Shown one piece after another: positions 36,440 through 44,677 of a stretch of DNA of 64,000 nucleotides (position 1 is the stretch's first letter; each line of letters starts with the position of its first letter). This DNA comes from Microcoleus vaginatus_C. Lineage in GTDB: Bacteria; Cyanobacteriota; Cyanobacteriia; Cyanobacteriales; Microcoleaceae. A program made the position numbers and the translations under genes. The notes below the pieces were generated by a model. The model had not been told where the DNA came from. It worked only from the letters and a program-made list of their open reading frames with translations, and did no database searches. The stretch is taken from the NCBI GenBank assembly GCA_040004035.1, contig JAMPLN010000020.1; one strand, given 5' to 3'.

Positions 36440-36757
36440 CCTCCTATCAAGTCCGAGCAATTCCCTCCGCTTCGCTGGACCCATAATGACAATGCTTTGA
36501 CACTAAGGCTTTTCGATATTTCTATTAAGGCGATCGATCGGACATTATCTCAACCGGAGTCTTTGTGATGATTTCTCGCATTTTAGTTCTCCTCTCCATG
36601 CCTTGGCATCCCCCTTTTCAACGTTGGAAAGGGGGGAAATGGTGAGGATTGCCAGCAGTAACGAAGCACCGAATTCTAGGGTGCACTAATCACTTTTGTG
36701 CGATGCCGACAGTTCACATAACACTACGACACACTTACATAACAACAGGAGAAAATT
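36440..36757. other. Intergenic between the two RTX genes
   Basis: No gene. Contains the hairpin listed at 36610-36636, probably ending the first RTX transcript. A purine-rich AGGAG lies 8 bases before the next ATG. Confidence 0.5.
36610..36636. terminator. Stem-loop terminator between RTX genes
   Basis: CCCCCTTTTCAACGTTGGAAAGGGGG forms a stem of about 10-12 pairs with a tiny loop. It is followed by GAAAT rather than a long T run, so it may be a stabiliser rather than a strong terminator. Confidence 0.5.
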
Positions 36758-38119
36758 ATGGCTACCAGAAATGGAACTCCAGAGTCCGATACTCTGACCG
36801 GAACCAATAACGCCGACATAATTCGTGGCTTTGGTAAGGAAGATCTGCTGTCTGGCTTAGGCGGTAACGACAGCATCTACGGTGGAGAGGATAAAGACAC
36901 CATGTATGGTGGTGCTGGAGCCGATCGACTCTTTGGAGAAAACGGCGAAGACGATCTATATGGTGAGGATGGTAACGACTTCCTCTACGGTGGGCTGGAG
37001 AAGGACAGCCTGCATGGTGGAATGGGAGCCGATCAACTTTTTGGCGATTCAGGCGAAGACTCATTGTATGGCGAGGATGGCAATGACATCCTGTACGGAG
37101 GCTCAAACGCCAACGATGTCAACGATGGCAAAGATTTCCTCGATGGTGGGGCTGGGAAAGACCGAATCTTTGTAGGTTTCGAGGACACAGGATTTGGTGG
37201 TGCTGGCGATGACACCGTTATTGGTGGCTTTACCGATGACGTGATCTACGGCGATGATGAAAAAGGCGAAATTTTTGGCGGAGCCGATTCCCTGGTTGGC
37301 GGCAGCGGCAACGACACCCTCTACGGAGAAGGGGACAGCTTAGCGGGCGGCGGCAACGATACCCTCGATGGCGGCGTAGGCAATGATACGCTCTTTGGCT
37401 ATGCCGGAGATGACCTCCTCAATGGTGGCGATGGCATTGACTTCCTCGATGGTGGCGATGGCAATGACATCCTTGATGGTGGCGCTGGCTCTAGCACCCT
37501 GTTAGGTGGCACTGGCTTAGAAACCATCAGGGGTGGCGCTGAAGGCGACTTCATTGATGGCGGAGAGGGCAATGACAACCTCAGTGGTCTGGGTGGCAAT
37601 GACACTATCTATGGCGACGAGGGAGTTGCTGAAACACTGGCTGGCAATGACATTCTCAATGGTGGCGCAGGCGATGACTTCCTGGATGCTGGTGCAGGAG
37701 TCGATCGTGTCATCGGTGGCGCTGGCGTTGACCTACTCTTTGGCGGCGAAGATGCGGAAACTCAAACCGCCCGCGACACGCTAACCGGCGGGGCTGACAC
37801 CGACTACTTCCAGTTGCTGTTCACCGATTTTACGCCCGAACCAATCGAGCCCGGTGAGCCAGTTGTTACTCCTCCTGCTGGTGACTACATCGTTGACTTC
37901 GTGAAGGGGACTGACTACTTCTTACTGGAGGGGATTACCTTTGAGCAGCTATCGTTCCAGAACATCTCGCTGACAGTTAACGGGGTTGCTACTCCGAGTA
38001 CGCGGATCTACGTCACGCCTGAAGCCGGAATTCCGATTTCTCAAGCGGAAACGCTAGCTGTGGTTCAAGGAGTGCGTCAATTTAACGCCTCGCATTTCGT
38101 TGAGGAATCACCCTTTTAA
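36758..38119 (+). CDS. RTX calcium-binding repeat protein (hemolysin-type)
   Basis: 453 residues. From residue 7 to about 350 it is nearly all RTX-type repeats of the GGxGxDxLx form: GGNDSIYGGEDKDTMYGGAG, GGSGNDTLYGEGDSL, GGVGNDTLFGYAGDDLLNGG and others. They predict a parallel beta-roll that folds on binding calcium outside the cell. The C-terminal 80 residues (GDYIVDFVKGTDYFLLEGIT) resemble the type I export region. There is no catalytic domain, so it may be a structural surface or extracellular matrix protein. Ribosome-binding AGGAG precedes ATG 36758. It follows the pentapeptide-RTX gene by 318 bases and is likely its functional partner. Confidence 0.9.
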   Translation: MATRNGTPESDTLTGTNNADIIRGFGKEDLLSGLGGNDSIYGGEDKDTMYGGAGADRLFGENGEDDLYGEDGNDFLYGGLEKDSLHGGMGADQLFGDSGEDSLYGEDGNDILYGGSNANDVNDGKDFLDGGAGKDRIFVGFEDTGFGGAGDDTVIGGFTDDVIYGDDEKGEIFGGADSLVGGSGNDTLYGEGDSLAGGGNDTLDGGVGNDTLFGYAGDDLLNGGDGIDFLDGGDGNDILDGGAGSSTLLGGTGLETIRGGAEGDFIDGGEGNDNLSGLGGNDTIYGDEGVAETLAGNDILNGGAGDDFLDAGAGVDRVIGGAGVDLLFGGEDAETQTARDTLTGGADTDYFQLLFTDFTPEPIEPGEPVVTPPAGDYIVDFVKGTDYFLLEGITFEQLSFQNISLTVNGVATPSTRIYVTPEAGIPISQAETLAVVQGVRQFNASHFVEESPF

Positions 38120-38603
38120 TTAACGGGACTTAAACAAATTTTAAGCCCAAACCAAGCGCAAACTGGCTTTAGACGCGGTAAATAAGTTCATCTTTTCTTG
38201 CCACCACCGCGCAAATCTATATTCTGTCCCTTGACAGTTTTTATCTCCTGCTGTCTCTTTAAAGGCAACAGGATTTTAGTCTTGGAGCAGGAATCCGCAG
38301 ATTCTTTTTTTTCATGCCAATTTCCCTGCCCAGTTTGGTCAGGAGGTAGCCGTGAACGCCAAAGATTGCCCTGAGCTAGTGAACTATATTTCAGAATGTT
38401 TCTAGCCAGTTACGATCGCCAATCGGGAGTAAAAATCGAATTCGATCGCGCGAGGCGACACAACAGATTGAGCCGATAAATTATCCAATCTTGTGACAAC
38501 TCTAATCAGAATGTTTTGAAATTAAGTAAATCCACGTGATTATCAGGCGTGTAAATGTTAAATTAAGGAAAGCATTCGTAGAGTAGCCCTTAATTTTTGA
38601 TTT
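38120..38603. other. Intergenic, 0.5 kb
   Basis: No gene or RNA recognised. GGAGCAGGAATCCGCAGATTCTTTTTTTT near 38285-38313 has a weak hairpin plus a run of eight T, which could end the RTX transcript. Confidence 0.4.
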
Positions 38604-39122
38604 ATGAATTTGCCTAATTTGATTACTTTTTCTCGCTTGCTGGGAGTGCCTTTTCTGCTCTACGGTTTGTACGACCCAAGCGCTCAAAGCCGCTGGATTT
38701 GCACCGCAATTTTTGTGGTAGCTGCGGCTACTGATTGGCTGGACGGCTATTTGGCTAGGAAACTGAATCAAATTACCGATTTGGGTAAGTTTCTCGATCC
38801 TTTGGTGGATAAATTGTTGGTGCTCGCGCCGCTTTTAGTGTTGATTGAGTTGGGTCGAGTCCCGGCTTGGGGAGTGTTTTTGATTTTGGGTCGGGAGTTG
38901 ACAATTGCGGGGTGGCGTGTTAATAAAACTACGATTTCGGGAGCTAATATTTGGGGCAAATTGAAGACGGTGAGTCAGATTGTGGCGATCGCACTTTTAA
39001 TTGCCCCTCTGTCTGAAGCGTGGAATTTTCCCGCAGTAATTGCTTTTTGGGTTTCTGTGGCTTTAACTTTGATTTCTGGCGCTATTTATCTCTGGCCGGA
39101 AAAGACTGCTGAGGAAAAGTAA
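38604..39122 (+). CDS. pgsA: CDP-diacylglycerol--glycerol-3-phosphate 3-phosphatidyltransferase
   Basis: 172 residues, the usual size. The CDP-alcohol phosphatidyltransferase signature D-x2-DG-x2-AR-x8-G-x3-D-x3-D is intact: DWLDGYLARKLNQITDLG then KFLDPLVDK. It has five to six hydrophobic segments and begins MNLPNLITFSRLLGVPFLLY. It makes phosphatidylglycerol phosphate at the cytoplasmic membrane, which is required for phosphatidylglycerol, an essential lipid of thylakoids. Its first 51 bases were copied into the pseudogene at 33779. Start ATG at 38604. Confidence 0.93.
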   Translation: MNLPNLITFSRLLGVPFLLYGLYDPSAQSRWICTAIFVVAAATDWLDGYLARKLNQITDLGKFLDPLVDKLLVLAPLLVLIELGRVPAWGVFLILGRELTIAGWRVNKTTISGANIWGKLKTVSQIVAIALLIAPLSEAWNFPAVIAFWVSVALTLISGAIYLWPEKTAEEK

Positions 39123-39183
39123 GCTACCTTCTTGATTACTCGTTCCCAAGCTATTCCTGGTAACGAGTTAAATTCCTATTAAA

Positions 39184-39393
39184 CTAAGCCGAAATCAAGC
39201 GATTTTTCGGTTGAGGAATAGAACGCCCCAATTCCTGAGCCGTCTCAATCCACTCCTGCATAACAATCTCTATATTTTGTAGTGCTTCTTGATAAGTTTC
39301 GCCATCCGCAGCGCATCCTGGTAATTCCGGCACTTCGGCAATAAATGCTTGGTCTTCTTGACTCCAGTAGAGGATAATTTCATAGCGAAGCAT
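39184..39393 (-). CDS. hicB: HicB-family antitoxin
   Basis: About 69 residues from the ATG at 39391-39393, which has AGGAGG 8 bases upstream (a GTG at 39402 would overlap that site). LRYEIILYWSQEDQAFIAEV then PELPGCAADGETYQEALQNI is the partial RNase-H fold of HicB, ending with a short tail instead of a separate DNA-binding domain. It should neutralise the HicA toxin whose gene overlaps its 5' end. Acts in the cytoplasm. Confidence 0.88.
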   Translation of the reverse strand: MLRYEIILYWSQEDQAFIAEVPELPGCAADGETYQEALQNIEIVMQEWIETAQELGRSIPQPKNRLISA

Positions 39394-39646
39394 CGTTTGC
39401 ACCTCCTAGTTGGTGTTTGAGAATTACCTCACGAATTTGCCTGACTTGATAAACTTTGGCTTGCGAGCCTTTGGGTTGAAGATTTAGGATTTCTTCAACA
39501 CCATCTTTAGCAAATATGTGGTGACTGCCGCGAATCCGTTCCTCAAAGCCGAGTCTGCGTAAAAGTTGGCAAAGTTGAGCAAAGGGTATATTGGCGTCGG
39601 AATTACCGAGTAAGATTTTAGCTAGCAGTTTGTCTGGTTGACTCAC
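39380..39646 (-). CDS. hicA: HicA-family mRNA interferase toxin
   Basis: 88 residues, slightly long for the family. The double-stranded-RNA-binding-like core shows LCQLLRRLGFEERIRGSHHI with the conserved GSHH (His42/His43; one is the likely catalytic residue), followed by VEEILNLQPKGSQAKVYQVR. HicA cleaves mRNA; HicB inhibits it. The order toxin-then-antitoxin with a 14 to 23-base overlap matches hicAB operons. Start codon is GTG at 39644-39646 with only a weak GGA upstream, which may keep toxin levels low. The extra N-terminal 15-20 residues are unusual. Confidence 0.83.
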   Translation of the reverse strand: MSQPDKLLAKILLGNSDANIPFAQLCQLLRRLGFEERIRGSHHIFAKDGVEEILNLQPKGSQAKVYQVRQIREVILKHQLGGANDASL

Positions 39647-39760
39647 GCTCTGTCCAAGTGATCAGTTATTTTATGATGACATATTTCTGAGTTGGCGATC
39701 GAAAGTCATTCGTCAGAAATCAGAACCCCGAATCTAAAATTCTGACGAATGACAAATTCC

Positions 39761-41506
39761 TTAATAATGAGTCCCAGATTTCCGATAGTGCACCGCTGTC
39801 ACGCCGTCATTTTTCAGCAAATGACCGTTTTCAACCGCTGCATAAACTACCCAGTGATCGCCGCATTCCATCCGACTTATCACTTCGCATTCGAGATAAG
39901 CTAGAGCATCAGTCAAAACCGGACAGCCGTTGCTAGCTTCCATTGTTTCGACTCCCGCAAATCTGTCTTCTCCCGGAGCAAAGTTTTTCATGAAATACTT
40001 CCGCAACTGTCGCCCTTCGGCTAAGATATTCAGCACAAACTTATCTCCGGCATACATCAAAGCTTCGATCGATCGATCTTTCGCCACCGCAATCGTCACA
40101 CCGGGCGGATTAAAAGTTGCTTGCGACACCCACGAAGCCAGCATCGCACTGGTGACATCCTCCCGCTTCGCCGAGACTACACACAGCGAACCAACGAGTC
40201 TCCCTACTGCTTGTTCAGTGCGATCGCTCCCTGCTGCTAACTGCGGTTTCGGTGCCCGCAATTTTTGCGCTCGAATCAAAGCTTGAGCAAAATCTGTGCC
40301 CGCTTCTGTACACTCGTGAATTGTCGCCGCCGTCGGCTTAAATTTTGCTCGAATCGGCTCAAATCCAATTCTATAGCCAGCATCTTTCAGCTTATTTTCC
40401 ACTAAGTCGATCGCCTCTCCGCTCCAGCCAAAAGAACCGAAAACCCCCGCTAATTTGCTCTTAGTTGCGGTAGATAAAACAATTCCCAAAGCAGTTTGAA
40501 TTTGCGTCGGAGCGTGTCCTGCTAGCGTGGGAGTTCCGATGATAAATCCCGCGCATTTTTCGATCGCCTCTTTAATTTCTCCCGGTTCGGCAAATTCGCA
40601 GTTAATACTTTCCACCGCAACGCCGGCTTTAGTAATTCCTTTGGCGATTGCCTGCGCTAAAGTAGCCGTATTCCCGTAAGCCGAAGCATAAATCAAAGCA
40701 ACTGTCAAGTCTTTTGAATTTTGTTGCTGGCTCCATTCCCGATACAAATTGCTCAGTTCATTAAGGCCGTAACGGACGATCGGGCCGTGACCGGGAGCAT
40801 AAAATGCTGCTGGTAAATCGGCGAATTTATCCATTGCTGCCAGCACTTGTTTTGCTTGGGATGCGTGCAGGGAATCGTAATAATAGCGCCGATCTTCGCT
40901 GTAAACGCTCCACCCTTCATCGAATACTTGATCCCCGCAAACGTGAGCTCCAAATAGTTTGTCAGTGAACACGATTCGAGTGTGCGGATCGTAGGTGCAA
41001 AGTTGATCAGGCCAACGGGGAGTTGGAGTTGCGATGAATTTTAAGGCGTGACCTTTTCCTAAATTGAGAGTTTCTTCTCCCCGAACGATCATAATGTTTA
41101 ATTCTTGGTCGGGAAAAGCTGCGCGCAAACTAATTGCGGCGGGATTGGTGCAAACCAAAGCTACTTGAGGAGCTAAGTCTAACAGAGCTTTAATTGTTAC
41201 TGACCTATTAGCATTGAAATGCCCCAAAATTATGTAATCCAGCTTGGTCAAGTCCACCCGTTGCTGCAAAAATTCCAGGTAATTTTGAGTAAAAGATTCC
41301 CCCGGCGGGTCGAACAAAGCAGTTTGGTCAGCTTGAATAATATAGCTATTGGCTGTCGTACCCTTTTGCAGCGAATACTCGACTTCAAATTTGAGTCTGT
41401 CCCAAGTGCGCGATCGCACAATAAAAGTATCGAGTGCGATCGGGATAAACTGCACGTCGCGAGGTTTGGCATCCGATGCGAGTCTAGGAATCAAAGTGTT
41501 AGTCAT
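39761..41506 (-). CDS. flv1: Flavodiiron protein, Flv1-like, with altered diiron ligands
   Basis: 581 residues with the three cyanobacterial Flv modules: metallo-beta-lactamase-like (about 1-260), flavodoxin-like (about 265-410, VALIYASAYGNTATLAQAIA) and flavin-reductase-like (about 430-581, VVSAKREDVTSAMLASWVSQ). The canonical ligand motif HxExDH is replaced by HFNANR (His96, Asn98, Asn100, Arg101), as in the Flv1/Flv2 group that lacks standard diiron ligands. With Flv3 it forms a heteromeric system reducing oxygen to water behind photosystem I. Flv1 rather than Flv2 is inferred from its canonical partner and the VWA gene between them. ATG at 41504-41506, overlapping the VWA gene by 8 bases. 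Confidence 0.82.
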   Translation of the reverse strand: MTNTLIPRLASDAKPRDVQFIPIALDTFIVRSRTWDRLKFEVEYSLQKGTTANSYIIQADQTALFDPPGESFTQNYLEFLQQRVDLTKLDYIILGHFNANRSVTIKALLDLAPQVALVCTNPAAISLRAAFPDQELNIMIVRGEETLNLGKGHALKFIATPTPRWPDQLCTYDPHTRIVFTDKLFGAHVCGDQVFDEGWSVYSEDRRYYYDSLHASQAKQVLAAMDKFADLPAAFYAPGHGPIVRYGLNELSNLYREWSQQQNSKDLTVALIYASAYGNTATLAQAIAKGITKAGVAVESINCEFAEPGEIKEAIEKCAGFIIGTPTLAGHAPTQIQTALGIVLSTATKSKLAGVFGSFGWSGEAIDLVENKLKDAGYRIGFEPIRAKFKPTAATIHECTEAGTDFAQALIRAQKLRAPKPQLAAGSDRTEQAVGRLVGSLCVVSAKREDVTSAMLASWVSQATFNPPGVTIAVAKDRSIEALMYAGDKFVLNILAEGRQLRKYFMKNFAPGEDRFAGVETMEASNGCPVLTDALAYLECEVISRMECGDHWVVYAAVENGHLLKNDGVTAVHYRKSGTHY

Positions 41507-42128
41507 TTATTGCACCTATGAGAAACTGGACTACAGAACTTCTTTTGATTTCGTGCCAAAACTTGGTATCTACAATGTCAAACCTTGCACCTCGACCCTG
41601 TAAATTGGTATCCAGGTCAGTCAGAAATTCCCGGGTTTTCAAATCATCCCCAATTTGGATAAAGCTCACTCCAATTTCTTCATCTTTCTCTATTTTATTT
41701 GCCGCACTTACAATAATTTCGGCGACAGCAGCGGTATTTTCGGGTTTTTCATCAAGGACTGCAACAATTATTGCTCCTTTCTTCCCTTTGCCATCTGTTT
41801 TGTTGGCGAAATAATCGCTAAAACTTGCTTTAAGAGCTTCTTCCAAATTAATTGCAGTGGGGTTTGCTGAATCCGGTTCCGTATTTTGTCGCTGCAAAAT
41901 TTCAGCTAACTGGGCAACATTGGAATTTTTATACTTCCACATAGGAGTAGAAGCTTCGTAAAGGGTAATGCCGTCGCTGTCAAATTGCTGACATTTTTTT
42001 GCTAAGTCGATCAGAGATGCCTGTGCTTCTACCCAATCCTCGTACCAAGGATGGTGAGGGTCTCGGCTGGCATCGCTTCTGGCAATAATAATTGTGTAAT
42101 CTCGGTCTTCTAAAAGATTCGCAGGCAT
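41499..42128 (-). CDS. VWA-like protein encoded between flv3 and flv1
   Basis: About 209 residues from the ATG at 42126-42128, preceded by AGGGG 8 bases upstream. A Rossmann-type VWA fold is suggested by the opening DRDYTIIIARSDAS strand, the GITLYEASTPMWKYK strand and KGAIIVAVLDEKPENTAAVA. The MIDAS sequence, DxSxS in binding members, aligns here with ARSDAS: the first Asp is Ala and the last Ser is lost, so metal binding is doubtful. It has no signal peptide. It is translated with flv1 (8-base overlap) and lies in the flavodiiron operon, suggesting a role in assembly, regulation or binding of the Flv complex. The function is unknown to me. Confidence 0.72.
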   Translation of the reverse strand: MPANLLEDRDYTIIIARSDASRDPHHPWYEDWVEAQASLIDLAKKCQQFDSDGITLYEASTPMWKYKNSNVAQLAEILQRQNTEPDSANPTAINLEEALKASFSDYFANKTDGKGKKGAIIVAVLDEKPENTAAVAEIIVSAANKIEKDEEIGVSFIQIGDDLKTREFLTDLDTNLQGRGARFDIVDTKFWHEIKRSSVVQFLIGAIND

Positions 42129-42279
42129 TGGCAATTCCCCTAGTTAAAATGGAGTCAAAATGACAACGGTTTGCCCGGTTTGCTGCTGGCGCACCCAACA
42201 CCCAGAACCCGGTAAGGTGCGCCACCAGCACCCAACGTTGAGAGTTTTTGCGTAGCCAGTTGTGTCGTGGACTGTAATT

Positions 42280-42343
42280 GTAGGGTGCGTCAGTAGATAG
42301 TCGATGATGAAGTCGAATAAAACATCGGCTGACGCACCTTACT
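42280..42343. repeat. 64-bp palindromic element, family GTGCGTCAGC, copy 3
   Basis: Terminal inverted repeats GTAGGGTGCGTCAG (42280-42293) and CTGACGCACCTTAC (42329-42342). Same length and ends as the copies at 12602 and 20068, with a more diverged centre (GATAGTCGATGATGAAGTCG). Confidence 0.7.
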
Positions 42344-42404
42344 AATACCTTTGGGGGGTGTTGACTCAGACAGTCAATCAATATATCGTTGAATTTCCCC
42401 TTTG

Positions 42405-42466
42405 CACCTGACAACTGCCAACAGTCAACTGTCAACTGACAACAGTCAACTGTCAACCGTCAACTG
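42405..42466. repeat. Degenerate heptamer repeat (STRR)
   Basis: Units such as GTCAACT, GACAACA, GTCAACC follow one another, related to the GTCAACA array at 23950 but with more base changes. It precedes the 3' end of flv3 in the intergenic gap. Confidence 0.7.
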
Positions 42467-42471
42467 ACTTC

Positions 42472-44199
42472 CTAATAATGATTTCCGACTTTTCGGTGGT
42501 GAACTGCCGGCAGTGCATCTGGATTGGAGACGCGGCCGCTATCAACGATCGCATATACGATATGATGATCCGAAAGTTCCATCCGGCTGACTACTTCGCA
42601 TTCCATGTAAGCCAAAGCATCTGTCAAAATCGGAGAACCGTTGGTAGCAGGTTGAGTTTTAACTCCGGCAAATCGATCGGCACCAGGAGCAAAACGCTTT
42701 AAAAAGTGCCTCATCAAAGTTTGATAATTGCCTTCTTCCAGCACGTTGAGAACAAATTTATCTCCCGCGTGCATCATCGATTCGATCGCCCGATCCTTCG
42801 CAACTGCTATTGTTAAACCCAGCGGTTTAAAGCTAGCTTGAGTTACCCAAGAAGCCAGCATCGCACCGCTAACATCGCCTTTTTGGGCGGTGATGATGTA
42901 CAGTCCGCCGCTGATCCGTCCCAAAGCTTTATCAAGGTCGCTGTCGAGGGATTTCATCTGTTTGACTGCTTTGTCCCGCGTCAGCCACTGTCCCAAGTCG
43001 GTGCCGGCTTCATCGCAAAGTTGATAACTCGCTTCTGTCGGTGATTCTTTAATTAAAATGTTGGGAAATGCTTCTTTTAAACCCAACTCTTTGAACTTGT
43101 TTCTCAGCGGGTAAATAGATACGTCATCGCCGCCGCCAGATTCGCACAAACCGAAAGATTGTTTGTTGTTAGCCGCAACTAAAATTGTGTTGATGGCAGC
43201 TTCGGCATTCACAGCAGCAGTACCGCTACTCGGGGGCGAACAAATTACGATACCGGCAGCATTACCGACAAGTTCCGCAACTTCTTGCAAGTCGGCGATT
43301 CTCAAATCCATCATTTCCACAGCGACACCGGTTTTGGTGATACCGTGGGCTATCGCCTGGCTGAGTCGATCGCTAAATCCGTAATCGGAAGTGTAAAATA
43401 CCGCTACAGTGGTTTCTGCCTTAGCTTGCGCTTGGCTCCACTTTTTGTAGCGTCCGGTAAGTTCCACCACATTGTGCCGCAGCAAGGGGCCGTGACCGGT
43501 CGCAACTAAACCGATTTCTCCCAACTCTGCCATCCGCTTCATTGCAGCGAGTACCGATCGAGCGTTGGGAGCCATTAAACACTCATAATAAAAGTGGTAA
43601 TCTTCCTCAACTGCTGCTAAATCGTCATCGAAGGTGCTGTCGGAACAGTAGTGCATCCCGAAAGCATCGCAGGTGAACAGCACTTGAGTTTTGCTGTCGT
43701 AGCTGAAAATAGTATCGGGCCAGTGCAAGTTTGGCGCCGATACGAATTCGATAATGTGGTCGTTTCCTAAATCTAGTTTGTCCCCGTTTTTGACTACCAA
43801 TCGCTCAAATGGTTGGTGTACAAGGTTTTCTAAAAATTGAATTGCTACTTTCGCCCCCACGACAATTGCTTGGGGTGCCAGCGCCAGCACGTCTTTGACT
43901 AAACCGCTGTGGTCTGGCTCGGTGTGGCTGATAATTAGATAGTCAATCTCTTTGGGGTCAATTTCGCCCGTCAGAGTGTCCATGTATTGCTGGCGAAACT
44001 TCTCGTGCGAGGTATCGACGAGGGCGGTTTTTTCACCGCGAATGATGAATGAGTTGTAAGTTGTACCGTTTTTGAGCCCGAATTCGATGTCAAAGCGGTC
44101 TCTATCCCAGTCCAGGCATCGAATTGCCGTTGTGTCAGAGGCAATTTCGACTTTTTCCACCGTCAATCTGCGTTGGACTCGTTCAGTCAGCGCTACCAT
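42472..44199 (-). CDS. flv3: Flavodiiron protein, Flv3-like, with canonical diiron ligands
   Basis: 575 residues, same three modules as its partner. The diiron ligand motif is complete: SHTEPDH with His92, Glu94, Asp96, His97, plus CDAFGMHYCSD and GLVATGHGPLLRH supplying later ligands. The flavodoxin part starts VAVFYTSDYGFSDRL and the flavin reductase part LYIITAQKGDVSGAML. It uses NAD(P)H or ferredoxin electrons to reduce oxygen without forming reactive oxygen species. ATG at 44197-44199 has a strong GGAGG 8 bases upstream. It is the first gene of the operon flv3 - VWA - flv1. Flv3 versus Flv4 is inferred from the partner. Confidence 0.85.
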   Translation of the reverse strand: MVALTERVQRRLTVEKVEIASDTTAIRCLDWDRDRFDIEFGLKNGTTYNSFIIRGEKTALVDTSHEKFRQQYMDTLTGEIDPKEIDYLIISHTEPDHSGLVKDVLALAPQAIVVGAKVAIQFLENLVHQPFERLVVKNGDKLDLGNDHIIEFVSAPNLHWPDTIFSYDSKTQVLFTCDAFGMHYCSDSTFDDDLAAVEEDYHFYYECLMAPNARSVLAAMKRMAELGEIGLVATGHGPLLRHNVVELTGRYKKWSQAQAKAETTVAVFYTSDYGFSDRLSQAIAHGITKTGVAVEMMDLRIADLQEVAELVGNAAGIVICSPPSSGTAAVNAEAAINTILVAANNKQSFGLCESGGGDDVSIYPLRNKFKELGLKEAFPNILIKESPTEASYQLCDEAGTDLGQWLTRDKAVKQMKSLDSDLDKALGRISGGLYIITAQKGDVSGAMLASWVTQASFKPLGLTIAVAKDRAIESMMHAGDKFVLNVLEEGNYQTLMRHFLKRFAPGADRFAGVKTQPATNGSPILTDALAYMECEVVSRMELSDHHIVYAIVDSGRVSNPDALPAVHHRKVGNHY

Positions 44200-44677
44200 C
44201 AGTGCCTCCTTGTCTATTACCCATTACCTTATTGTTTCCATTCTGACACGTTTTTTTTGTAAATCTTTATAAAATTTCTTATGAGGCTGTTAAGTATCCC
44301 AAAATTTATGGCGTAAGGCAGTTCGGCAACAAAGCACTGTAAGGGATGTAACGGATTTGAGGAAGAAGGAAAATTCAATAAAATCAATTTTGGGTCTATA
44401 AACAGTTGACAATAAACTGATCTCTGTGGTAACAAAAGTGAGATCAAGCGGTTGGGCGATCGCCACTTTAGAAGAATATCACTCAAATGCGATTCTCGAT
44501 CGCGCGGCAATTTGGATGAGGGACAATAACTTGGCATTTAAGTCAACCTTATCAAACGTCAAATGCGATCGCGCTCTCTTATCCCAGATTTCTTTAAGAA
44601 GTCGGGGATTTGGGGATAATGATATAAGAAAAAAATTTCCAATCCGCAATCAAAAATCTACTGATTGATGTAAAGCT
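44200..44677. other. Intergenic region before the MoxR-type cluster
   Basis: No gene supported. It must hold the divergent promoters of flv3 and the DUF4129 gene. CCCAGATTTCTTTAAGAAGTCGGGGATT around 44584-44611 is a known type of short cyanobacterial palindrome (AAATCTTAAAGAAGT-like). Confidence 0.4.

Larger units (their letters stand above)
42135..42471. other. Spacer between flv3 and the VWA-like gene, built of repeats
   Basis: No gene. Contains an inverted pair GCTGGCGCACC/GGTGCGCCACCAGC near 42183-42228, the GTGCGTCAGC element (42280-42343), and a degenerate heptamer block of GTCAACT/AACAGTC units (42405-42466). The flavodiiron operon is thus broken by repeat insertion. Confidence 0.6.

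Noticed and set aside
34727..38119. Several minus-strand frames of 60-180 codons in the pentapeptide and RTX genes
   Set aside because: They are repetitive mirror images of the plus-strand repeats, without start sites or family features.
41980..42456. 158-codon minus-strand frame between flv3 and the VWA-like gene
   Set aside because: It translates the heptamer repeat and the palindromic element and overlaps the VWA-like gene in another frame; Cys/Trp/His-rich artefact.
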